DNA from: JAJPHC01 sp035255945
Lineage (GTDB): Bacteria > Acidobacteriota > Thermoanaerobaculia > Gp7-AA8
DNA length: 7,107 nt
Assembly: GCA_035255945.1 (NCBI GenBank)
Contig: DATEZA010000039.1
Span: forward strand, 1 to 7,107
Direction: 5' to 3'
Shown piece after piece: positions 1 through 5,555 of this stretch; the first letter of the stretch is position 1, and each line of letters starts with the position of its first letter. The notes beneath the pieces are model-generated. The model saw only the letters and a program-made list of their open reading frames with translations, was not told where the DNA came from and searched no databases. Both the position numbers and the translations under genes were made by a program.

Positions 1-1
1 C

Positions 2-82
2 CGCATCAAGCAAACCGTTCCGATCTGGAAAAAAGAGAAAGGACCGGGCGGTGAGGAATGGGTCGGGTGGCAGTCATGCTAG
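2..82 (+). CDS. moaE: Molybdopterin synthase catalytic (large) subunit MoaE, C-terminal end only
   Basis: Only the last 26 codons are in the window, read in the frame beginning at base 2 and ending with TAG at 80-82. The family transfers sulfur from the MoaD thiocarboxylate to precursor Z (cPMP) to make molybdopterin in the cytoplasm. The visible peptide has the MoaE C-terminal signature: a lysine (bases 8-10), then VPIWKKE (bases 17-37), a Gly/Pro-rich turn and EEWVGW. The two lysines seven residues apart match the spacing of the two active-site lysines known in E. coli MoaE (K119 and K126). The C-terminus is short, ending soon after the WVGW segment. The next gene (Nudix hydrolase) starts before this stop codon, which suggests co-translation. 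The call rests on a short peptide with a distinctive motif; the rest of the gene lies outside the window. Confidence 0.85.
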   Translation, partial: RIKQTVPIWKKEKGPGGEEWVGWQSC

Positions 83-603
83 AGCCCTCGTCAGAGCCAC
101 GTCCTGCTGCGAGTCTGATCCTGCTGCGCGAGTCGCCGCTCGAAGTGCTGATGCTGCGCCGCAATCCGAACGCGAGCTTCGCGCCCGATTTCTGGGTCTT
201 TCCCGGCGGCATCGCCGAAGAAAAAGACGGCGGCGATTTTCGTGTGACCGCAGTCCGCGAAACGCTGGAAGAAACCAACATCGCGATCGACGATGTCAAT
301 CAACTCGTCTGGACCTCGCGCTGGATCACGCCGATCGGCTCGCCGAAGCGCTTCGACACGTACTTCTTTCTCGCCAAGGCTCCGAACACAGATGTCACCG
401 TCGATGGCAGCGAGATCGTCGATCACATCTGGATCCGTCCCGCCGCCGCGCTCGAGCAACTGAAGATGATCTTCCCTACGATCAAGAACCTCGAAGCACT
501 CCTCGGATTCGATTCCGCGGATGCGCTGATGGACTCTCGCCGCGGCGCAGTCATCGAGCCGGTGCAGCCGGTGCTCGTGAACGGAAAGCCGGCGTTGTTG
601 TGA
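76..603 (+). CDS. Nudix hydrolase, NUDT19-like subgroup
   Basis: Predicted 175-residue cytoplasmic Nudix hydrolase, a family that cleaves nucleoside diphosphates linked to another moiety, using metals bound by the Nudix-box glutamates. With ATG 76 as residue 1, FPGG lies at 42-45 and RETLEET at 61-67, keeping the Arg and both C-terminal Glu residues of the box. The box is not canonical: two extra residues separate the Gly from the RE, the upstream Glu position is Gly, and the late Gly is Asn. WITP (83-86) followed by KRFDTYFF recalls the NUDT19 group, some of whose members split coenzyme A; the substrate here is unknown. ATG 58 is an in-frame alternative adding six residues, with GGTGAGGA placed too close to it. 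I prefer ATG 76, behind GGGTGG with 5-nt spacing. The gene overlaps moaE by 7 nt, and its TGA overlaps the next GTG start. Confidence 0.85.
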   Translation: MLEPSSEPRPAASLILLRESPLEVLMLRRNPNASFAPDFWVFPGGIAEEKDGGDFRVTAVRETLEETNIAIDDVNQLVWTSRWITPIGSPKRFDTYFFLAKAPNTDVTVDGSEIVDHIWIRPAAALEQLKMIFPTIKNLEALLGFDSADALMDSRRGAVIEPVQPVLVNGKPALL

Positions 604-1325
604 AGATCCGATCGATTACCGCGCCGAACCCCGGTCCGTTCACGCTCGACGGCACGCGCACCTACTTCGTCGACGATTCGATCGTGATCGATCCTGGTCC
701 GGACATCGAGTCGCACGTCGCCGCAATCGTCGACGCGATGCCGCACCTGAAGACGATCTTCATCACGCATCGCCACGCCGATCACGCGCCGGCCGCGGTG
801 CCGCTGAAGTTCCACACCGGCGCGCGGATCGTCGCGCCTGACGGCGTGCTCGACGAAACCGATCAGGTCGTGCGCGGCGGCGAAGTCGTCGAAGGACTGG
901 AAGTCATCGCGACACCGGGCCACACCTCCGAGCACGTCTGCTATCTCACCTCCGACGGTGACCTCTTCACCGGCGACACGATCCTCGGCTACGGCTCGAC
1001 GGCGATCTTTCCGCCCGACGGCAACATGCGCGACTACATCGCGTCGCTGCATGTTCTCCGCACGCGCGAGCCGAAACGCATCTTCCCCGCGCACGGACCG
1101 ACGCGCGATGACGCACTCGCGCTGATCGACGAGTACATCGTGCATCGCCTGCAACGCGAACAGCAGGTGATCGAGGCGCTGCGCGCCGGCGCGACGACCA
1201 CCGCGGAGATCCGCCAGATGATTTATCCCGATCTCGATCCGCGTCTCGCACGCGCGGCGGAGATTCAGATCACCGCACACCTGGAGAAATTGAAGGAAGA
1301 AGAACACCCGTCATCCCGAGCGTAG
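600..1325 (+). CDS. MBL-fold metallo-hydrolase, LACTB2-like
   Basis: 241-residue metallo-beta-lactamase-fold protein. Zinc-site motifs are complete: THRHADH (His57, His59, Asp61, His62), TPGHT with His108, FTGDT with Asp126 and PAHGP with His165. The segment after GDTILGYGST, through the DYIASL helix to EYIVHRLQREQQ (178-189), followed by a small helical C-terminal region (about 190-232), matches LACTB2, whose human member is a mitochondrial single-strand endoribonuclease. Whether this protein acts on RNA or on a small ester is not decidable here. The start is GTG 600, which forms GTGA with the Nudix stop codon; the family's N-terminal strand begins right there, and the open frame further upstream is only a shadow of the Nudix gene. 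The last six residues (HPSSRA) and the TAG stop run into the left arm of the palindrome that follows, so the native C-terminus may have been altered by the repeat. Confidence 0.88.
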   Translation: MKIRSITAPNPGPFTLDGTRTYFVDDSIVIDPGPDIESHVAAIVDAMPHLKTIFITHRHADHAPAAVPLKFHTGARIVAPDGVLDETDQVVRGGEVVEGLEVIATPGHTSEHVCYLTSDGDLFTGDTILGYGSTAIFPPDGNMRDYIASLHVLRTREPKRIFPAHGPTRDDALALIDEYIVHRLQREQQVIEALRAGATTTAEIRQMIYPDLDPRLARAAEIQITAHLEKLKEEEHPSSRA

Positions 1326-1394
1326 TCGAGGGACCTGGGGAAGGGCGGCGCGCCTCCACCCGCCCAGGTCCCTCGACTACGCTCGGGATGACGG
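1308..1394. repeat. Perfect 32-bp inverted repeat, GTCATCCCGAG palindrome copy 1
   Basis: The left arm 1308-1339 and right arm 1363-1394 are exact reverse complements over 32 bp, separated by a 23-nt loop. The loop contains the palindrome GGCGCGCC (1347-1354). A GGGCGG (1343-1348) in the loop can alternatively pair with CCGCCC (1360-1365). The element contains the TAG stop of the MBL-fold gene (1323-1325) and ends where the Shine-Dalgarno of the M14 peptidase gene begins. No T-run follows either arm, so it is not a standard intrinsic terminator. As RNA it would form a very stable hairpin. Confidence 0.95.
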
Positions 1395-1400
1395 AAGGAG
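1395..1400 (+). promoter_or_regulatory. Shine-Dalgarno AAGGAG for the M14 peptidase gene
   Basis: AAGGAG lies 7 nt before ATG 1408 and decides that start. It directly abuts the base of the 32-bp palindrome, so folding of that hairpin in mRNA would leave the site just outside the stem. Confidence 0.85.
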
Positions 1401-1407
1401 CGAACGC

Positions 1408-2958
1408 ATGATCACCACCGTTGCCGAAACGAGCAATTACCTCTCGACCTCACGCTACGACGACGTGATGGCGTTCCTCTCCGCGATCCAGCAGCTGGAT
1501 CCCGACATCCGCGTCGAGACGTTCGGCACGACGAACGAAGGACGCGCGCTGCCGCTGGTCATCGCCGGACCTCCGGGCGTCGTCAATCCGTTCTCCGCGC
1601 ACACCACCGGACTGCCGATCGTCTTCGTGATGGCGAACATCCACGCGGGCGAAGTCGAAGGAAAAGAAGCCGCGCAGATGTTCCTGCGCGATCTCGTGAC
1701 GACGCATCGGAAGCTGCGCGACGAAGTCATCTTCTTCATCGCGCCGATCTACAACGCGGACGGAAACGAGCGGATGGCGGCCGATCATCGCCCGACGCAA
1801 CTGGGTCCGCTCAACGGCTACGGCACGCGCGAGAATGCGCAGGGCCTCGATCTCAATCGCGATGCGATGAAGCTCGATTCACCCGAGGCGCAGGGGCTGG
1901 TGGCGAATGTGTTCGCGCGATGGGATCCGCTCGTCTTCGTCGATCTGCACACCACGAACGGCTCGTATCACGGCTATCACCTGACGTACTCGCCGTCGCT
2001 CAATCCGAATGTCGACGACGACATCACCGACTTCGCGCGCGGCACGCTGCTGCCGGAAATCCGCGAGCGGATGCAGAAGAAGCACGGCAAGGAGACGTAC
2101 TACTACGGCAACTTCGTCGATCAGCTGACGCCGGAGAAGGGCTGGTCCACGTTCGATCACCGGCCGCGCTTCGGCACGAACTACGGCAGCCTGCGCAATC
2201 GCTTCACGATTCTTTCCGAGGCGTACAGCTACATCGATTTCAAGGCGCGGGTCGAAGTTACGTATCAGTTCGTGCACGAGATCGCGAATGCGGTCGCGCG
2301 GTCCGGCTCGAAGATGTGGCGCATCGCGACGAAAGCGGACGAGCGCATTCGTCGCGGCAAAGTGCGCAAGCAGGGCGTGCGCTTCGAGCTCGCGAAGTTC
2401 AAAGACGCCGAGGTTCTGTGGGAGCGCTGCGTGCCTGCGGAGCCGGGATCGGGCGCGCCCGATCCGGAGACGGGCAAAGGGATGATCACGCGGATGGGGG
2501 AGATCGTGCCGGTGAAGATGACCGACTTCGGCATCTTCAAAGTGACGGAGCGCGCCGACGTCCCGTTCGCATATCTGATCGATCCGAATGCATCGAAGGC
2601 AATCGAGAACCTGCAACTGCACGGCGTGATCGTGGAGCGGCTCAATCGCGAGACGAAGATCGATGTCGAACGGTTCGCCGTCTCCGAGGTTCAGCAGGCC
2701 GACGAAGAGTTCCAGCAGCATCGCGAGCTCACGCTCAGCGGGAAGTGGAAGAGCGGCGACGAGACGTTCGAGGCGGGCACGTTCGTGGTTCGGATGAATC
2801 AGCCGCTCGCACGGCTCGCGTTCTACCTGATCGATCCGCGCAGCGACGACGGTCTGTTCAACTGGAACTTTTTCGAGGTGGAGAAGATCGCGCCGGTGCG
2901 TCGGGTGATGAAGCCGGTGGGCCTCGACGCGACCGTGCTCGCGAGGGTGTCATCCTGA
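1408..2958 (+). CDS. M14-family zinc carboxypeptidase-like metallopeptidase
   Basis: 516-residue protein with an N-terminal M14 peptidase domain (about 10-300) and a C-terminal region (about 300-516) I do not recognise. Zinc ligands fit HxxE (His79, Glu82 in NIHAGEVEG) and His181 in DLHTTNG. The substrate-binding Asn-Arg pair is at 150-151 (LDLNRD), and the general-base Glu is best placed at Glu271 in ILSEAYSY. The family removes C-terminal residues from peptides or acts on peptidoglycan or modified peptides; the substrate is not evident. No signal peptide is seen, although the opening (SNYLSTSRYDDVMAFL) resembles the part just after the signal in secreted relatives, so location is uncertain. 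ATG 1408 has a strong AAGGAG. The TGA lies inside the next palindrome, which encodes the terminal VSS. The gene is codirectional with the MBL-fold gene and convergent with the small gene downstream. Confidence 0.87.
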   Translation: MITTVAETSNYLSTSRYDDVMAFLSAIQQLDPDIRVETFGTTNEGRALPLVIAGPPGVVNPFSAHTTGLPIVFVMANIHAGEVEGKEAAQMFLRDLVTTHRKLRDEVIFFIAPIYNADGNERMAADHRPTQLGPLNGYGTRENAQGLDLNRDAMKLDSPEAQGLVANVFARWDPLVFVDLHTTNGSYHGYHLTYSPSLNPNVDDDITDFARGTLLPEIRERMQKKHGKETYYYGNFVDQLTPEKGWSTFDHRPRFGTNYGSLRNRFTILSEAYSYIDFKARVEVTYQFVHEIANAVARSGSKMWRIATKADERIRRGKVRKQGVRFELAKFKDAEVLWERCVPAEPGSGAPDPETGKGMITRMGEIVPVKMTDFGIFKVTERADVPFAYLIDPNASKAIENLQLHGVIVERLNRETKIDVERFAVSEVQQADEEFQQHRELTLSGKWKSGDETFEAGTFVVRMNQPLARLAFYLIDPRSDDGLFNWNFFEVEKIAPVRRVMKPVGLDATVLARVSS

Positions 2959-3038
2959 GCGCCGCAGAGCGCGAAGGACCCGTAATTCGAGCTCGATGAA
3001 CGGTTCCTTCGCCGTCTTCGCGGCTCAGGATGACACCC
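2945..3038. repeat. Imperfect 38-bp inverted repeat, GTCATCCTGAGC palindrome copy 2
   Basis: The left arm 2945-2982 pairs with the right arm 3001-3038. The outer 16 bp are perfect, and I count about six mismatches over the rest. The loop carries the 10-bp palindrome TCGAGCTCGA (2987-2996). The element supplies the TGA of the M14 gene (2956-2958) and fills the gap between two convergent genes, where it could end or process transcripts from both sides. No U-run is present on either strand. It is a full-length relative of the element at 6427-6514. Confidence 0.92.
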
Positions 3039-3044
3039 CCATCG

Positions 3045-3491
3045 TCACCTCGGGATCACCAACCGAATGAACCTCTTGTTGACGTAGTACGTGTCGGCGT
3101 CGTCATCGATGCGGATGAATGCCTCGCTGAGGTCGTTCAGCACGTCGGAGATGCGCGAGTACTCCAGCGGCCGGCTGATCGGCACGATCCCTTCGACGCG
3201 CGTGCCGTCCGTCAATTGCAGGATCGTCAGCTTTTCGACGATCGTGCCGTCGTCGTCGACGGGCGGCAGTTTTTCGTAGCGCACCCAGACGATCTCGTCG
3301 CGGTTGACCATCCGCGCAACGCCGGCCGCGATCATCGGAAAGAAGCGCCGTCCGCTGTTGAGGTAATCGGACATCGTCTCCGGACCATCGCGCCGGTCCG
3401 AGTGCGGCGAGAGATAAACGAAGTGCTCCTCGGGATCGGCGCCCGACAGCGCCACCTCCACGGCAAGCTCGTTCATCGGGATCTGATACAT
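3045..3491 (-). CDS. Uncharacterised small protein with internal duplication
   Basis: 148 residues, acidic and without a signal peptide or membrane segment. I do not recognise a named family and assign no function. It seems to contain two similar modules. The first (about 8-70) has a beta-rich start, then a helix around MSDYLNSGRRFFPM, then VNRDEIVWV. The second (about 86-146) has LTDGTRVEGIV, then ISDVLNDLSEAFIRI, then VNKRFIRLVI. The shared pattern is hydrophobic strand, 'SDYLN/SDVLN' helix, aromatic, and 'VN(R/K)' strand. Start ATG (complement of 3489-3491) has no Shine-Dalgarno, and TATCTT lies 10 nt before it on the minus strand. Met6 is an alternative start. The gene is divergent from argF across a 94-bp gap filled by a palindrome, and convergent with the M14 gene. 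Good codon bias and the repeated pattern argue that it is real. Confidence 0.8.
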   Translation of the reverse strand: MYQIPMNELAVEVALSGADPEEHFVYLSPHSDRRDGPETMSDYLNSGRRFFPMIAAGVARMVNRDEIVWVRYEKLPPVDDDGTIVEKLTILQLTDGTRVEGIVPISRPLEYSRISDVLNDLSEAFIRIDDDADTYYVNKRFIRLVIPR

Positions 3492-3501
3492 GGAAGTAAG
3501 G

Positions 3502-3507
3502 AAGATA
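3502..3507 (-). promoter_or_regulatory. Candidate -10 element TATCTT for the minus-strand gene
   Basis: Read on the minus strand, TATCTT ends 10 nt before the ATG at 3491. No Shine-Dalgarno follows it, so a leaderless or near-leaderless transcript is possible. I see no convincing -35 box. The hexamer comes from the outermost repeat unit, so its position may be coincidental. Confidence 0.35.
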
Positions 3508-3571
3508 GCAGATCACAGATAGCAGATAGCAGGAGGACCGGCTCTCCTGCTAACTGCTGTCTGCTGTCTGC

Positions 3572-3577
3572 TATCTT
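3572..3577 (+). promoter_or_regulatory. Candidate -10 element TATCTT for argF
   Basis: TATCTT ends 8 nt before ATG 3586, and the spacer is C-rich with no Shine-Dalgarno. This is the mirror image of the hexamer in front of the divergent gene. No clear -35 box is seen 17 nt upstream (GCTAAC). Confidence 0.35.
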
Positions 3578-3585
3578 TCCCCCGC

Positions 3586-4506
3586 ATGCGACACAAAGAC
3601 TTCATCGAGATTCACGACTATTCGGCCGCCGAAGTGCAGCAGATCTTCGAGATCGCGCGCGACATGAAGGCCGACCCGAAAAAGTTCAACAACGCGCTGC
3701 AGGGACAGACCCTGGCCATGATCTTCGAGAAATCGTCGACGCGCACCCGCGTGTCGTTCGAAGCCGGGATGTTCCAATTGGGCGGACACGCGCTCTTTCT
3801 CTCGTCGCGCGACATCCAGCTCGGCCGCGGCGAGCCGATTTACGACACGGCGAAAGTGTTGTCGCGCTACGTCGACGGCATCATGGCCCGCACCTTCGCG
3901 CACAGGACGGTCACCGATCTCGCGGAGTACGCGAGCGTCCCGGTCATCAACGGCCTCACCGATCTCTCGCATCCATGTCAGTCGATGACCGATTACTTCA
4001 CCGCGTGGGAAAAGCTCGGCGACCTCAAAGGCCGCAAGCTCGCGTACATCGGCGACGGCAACAACATGGCCCACTCGCTGATGTTCGGCGGACCGAAGCT
4101 CGGCATGCACGTCGCGATCGCAACGCCTGCGGCGTACGCGCCCGATCCAGCCGTCATCGCCCAGGCGCAGGCGGACGCCGATCACGCCGGCACGAAGATG
4201 ATCGTCACGAGCTCGATCGATGAGGCGGTGAAGGACGCGGACATCGTCGAAACGGACGTCTGGGCATCGATGGGACAGGAAGCCGAGACGGAGAAGCGCC
4301 GCAAGGATTTCGCGGGCTGGATCGTCGATCAGCGCGTGATGTCGCTGGCGAAAAAAGACGCGATCTTCATGCACTGCCTCCCCGCGCATCGCGGCGAAGA
4401 GGTCGCGGCTGAAGTGATCGATTCGCCCTGCTCGGTGATTTATGACGAGGCCGAGAACCGGCTTCACGTGCAGAAGGCGATCATGTACGTGCTGATGAAG
4501 AAATGA
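3586..4506 (+). CDS. argF: Ornithine carbamoyltransferase
   Basis: 306 residues, the usual length for a catalytic subunit. It transfers the carbamoyl group of carbamoyl phosphate to ornithine, giving citrulline in arginine synthesis in the cytoplasm, normally as a trimer. The carbamoyl-phosphate loop STRTR is at 51-55 in FEKSSTRTRVSFEAG, HPCQ is at 129-132, the ornithine-side loop DVWASMGQE is at 224-232 and HCLPAHRGEEV is at 263-273. The SMG loop separates it from aspartate and acetylornithine carbamoyltransferases. The ATG sits 5 nt after a palindrome arm, with no Shine-Dalgarno and no better upstream start. No other arginine gene is visible nearby. The TGA overlaps the next ATG (ATGA), so the following SH3-TonB gene is probably translationally coupled, which is an unexpected partner. 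Catabolic arcB is a formal alternative name; the absence of arc neighbours favours the biosynthetic role. Confidence 0.96.
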   Translation: MRHKDFIEIHDYSAAEVQQIFEIARDMKADPKKFNNALQGQTLAMIFEKSSTRTRVSFEAGMFQLGGHALFLSSRDIQLGRGEPIYDTAKVLSRYVDGIMARTFAHRTVTDLAEYASVPVINGLTDLSHPCQSMTDYFTAWEKLGDLKGRKLAYIGDGNNMAHSLMFGGPKLGMHVAIATPAAYAPDPAVIAQAQADADHAGTKMIVTSSIDEAVKDADIVETDVWASMGQEAETEKRRKDFAGWIVDQRVMSLAKKDAIFMHCLPAHRGEEVAAEVIDSPCSVIYDEAENRLHVQKAIMYVLMKK

Positions 4507-5510
4507 CCGCCGACGCGCGGACGCGCCACAATCGCGGCCTTCTGGTCGTCATCCTCCTCGGCGTGATTTTCTTCGCCATCCTCGGGGCGATCATCCTCAC
4601 GCCGCGGCACGCGAGCTCGCAGACGCAAGCGGTCGCCGAGACCTACACCGTGCTGCCGCTGCGCATTCGTCTGCGCACGGAACCGAATGCGAAAGCGCCC
4701 GTGGTTGCGACCGCAACGAGTGGCGAAAAACTCACGCTGATCGAAGACCGCGGCGCTTGGGTGCGCGTGCAGAACGACGACGGACTCACCGGCTGGGCCG
4801 AGCGCAGCGCGCTCGAGCGCACGAACGAGCGCGAAGCGCGACTGGCGCGTTACGGCGCGATCCGCAAACTTCCTCCGCTCGCCGGCATCGTCAGCGAACA
4901 CACCACTCTCTACGCCGGGCCCGGCATCTTCTATCCAATCGTCGGCGACCTGCCGTCGAACACGCAGGTGCACGTCTTCACGCGCGACCACGATTTCTAC
5001 GCGATCGATTACCAGGACCAGGTCGGATACGCCGACATCGACACGATCGACGTGAGCGCCGCCGGCACGAAGCAAGTTGATGTCGCGACGACGTCCGCCG
5101 CGCCGACGGCGACCGATACGACCGCGACCACCGCATCGACCGACACGACGGCAACAGAAGAGCCACCGGAACAACCTGCGCCATCGGTCGCGCCGGAGAT
5201 GAGCGCCGATCGCGCCGGCGTCTACGCAGCAGTGCCGGCCGGCGGTACGCAACCCGAGGAGACGAATCGCGTGATTCCGCGCTATCCGGCGATGGCGCGC
5301 CGTTCGGGCGTGGCTGGTGCAGTGGTGATCCGCGGCATCGTGCGCAAGGACGGAACGATCGACAACGTCGAGATCATCAAAGACCTGCCGTACGGCCTCG
5401 GCGACGCAGCGCGTGAAGCAGTCGAGCAGTGGCGATTCCGCCCGGCGACGTATCGCGGCGAGCCGATCGACGTCTATTACACGGTGACGGTGAACTTCAA
5501 ATTGCAATGA
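4503..5510 (+). CDS. Membrane-anchored protein with two SH3-like domains and a TonB C-terminal domain
   Basis: 335 residues. Order: short basic cytoplasmic tail (1-11), one membrane helix (about 12-33), SH3b-like domain 1 (about 47-105, with LRIRLRTEPN, GEKLTLIED and GLTGWAERSAL), SH3b-like domain 2 (about 124-184, with TTLYAGPGIFYPIVGDL and VGYADIDTI), a low-complexity Thr/Ala/Asp linker turning Pro/Glu-rich (about 190-235), and a TonB C-terminal domain (about 258-335: PRYPAMARRSGVAGAV, KDGTIDNVEI, AVEQWRFRPA, final VNFKL). TonB domains normally touch TonB boxes of outer-membrane receptors, and bacterial SH3 domains often bind peptidoglycan, so a periplasm-spanning envelope role is likely. 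The membrane helix has no histidine inside it, unlike energy-coupled TonB (E. coli His20), and no exbB/exbD is near. The start overlaps the argF stop by ATGA. Confidence 0.88.
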   Translation: MTADARTRHNRGLLVVILLGVIFFAILGAIILTPRHASSQTQAVAETYTVLPLRIRLRTEPNAKAPVVATATSGEKLTLIEDRGAWVRVQNDDGLTGWAERSALERTNEREARLARYGAIRKLPPLAGIVSEHTTLYAGPGIFYPIVGDLPSNTQVHVFTRDHDFYAIDYQDQVGYADIDTIDVSAAGTKQVDVATTSAAPTATDTTATTASTDTTATEEPPEQPAPSVAPEMSADRAGVYAAVPAGGTQPEETNRVIPRYPAMARRSGVAGAVVIRGIVRKDGTIDNVEIIKDLPYGLGDAAREAVEQWRFRPATYRGEPIDVYYTVTVNFKLQ

Positions 5511-5517
5511 CCCCAAA

Positions 5518-5548
5518 CGTCATCCCGAGCGTAGTCGAGGGATGACGG
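5518..5548. repeat. Shortened GTCATCCCGAG palindrome, deletion derivative of copy 1
   Basis: The arms CGTCATCCC (5518-5526) and GGGATGACG (5539-5547) pair perfectly around a 12-nt loop. All 31 nt equal copy 1 (1309-1394) with the 55 nt between its two GGGA tetramers removed. It starts 8 nt after the SH3-TonB stop, and its right end leads straight into the ribosome-binding site of nfo. It has no T-run. Confidence 0.9.
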
Positions 5549-5552
5549 AGAG
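5547..5552 (+). promoter_or_regulatory. Ribosome-binding site GGAGAG for nfo
   Basis: The GGAG core (5547-5550) lies 5 nt before ATG 5556. Its first bases are the last bases of the short palindrome, as also happens closely at copy 1 and the M14 gene. Confidence 0.6.
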
Positions 5553-5555
5553 CCC

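Larger units (their letters stand above)
3500..3580. repeat. Palindrome built of 7-bp units between divergent genes
   Basis: The left arm (3500-3535) holds four 7-bp units from 3503 to 3530: AGATAGC, AGATCAC, AGATAGC, AGATAGC. The right arm (3544-3580) holds four complementary-type units from 3549 to 3576: GCTAACT, GCTGTCT, GCTGTCT, GCTATCT. The arms pair with one single-base gap and about five mismatches around an 8-nt loop. Its AT-richer, simple-repeat composition differs from the surrounding coding DNA and from the GTCATCC palindromes. It occupies nearly all of the divergent gap and must contain or border both promoters. Confidence 0.92.

Noticed and set aside
51..599. N-terminal extension of the MBL-fold gene
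   Set aside because: The frame is open upstream only as an out-of-frame reading of the Nudix gene. The family N-terminus fits GTG 600.
423..1307. Long open frame on the minus strand opposite the Nudix and MBL-fold genes
   Set aside because: It is Arg/Asp-rich, has no recognisable motif and is antisense to two well-supported genes; in GC-rich DNA such frames arise from codon bias.
1308..1394. Intrinsic terminators at the palindromes
   Set aside because: The stems are strong, but no U-run follows on either strand at any of the copies, so a rho-independent terminator is not supported.
1920..2999. Plus-strand frame overlapping the M14 gene
   Set aside because: It is an Arg/Ser/Ala-rich frameshifted reading of the peptidase gene without any domain.
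3503..3576. CRISPR array or iteron origin at the heptad repeats
   Set aside because: The units are 7 bp without spacers and are arranged as an inverted repeat; no Cas or Rep gene is present.
3030..4223. Plus-strand frame of 397 codons across the small minus-strand gene and into argF
   Set aside because: It crosses a palindrome and two better-supported genes in the wrong frame or strand, and its composition is of the shadow type.
3571..4467. Minus-strand open frame of 298 codons opposite argF
   Set aside because: It lies wholly antisense to argF, whose motifs are complete, and has shadow-type composition.
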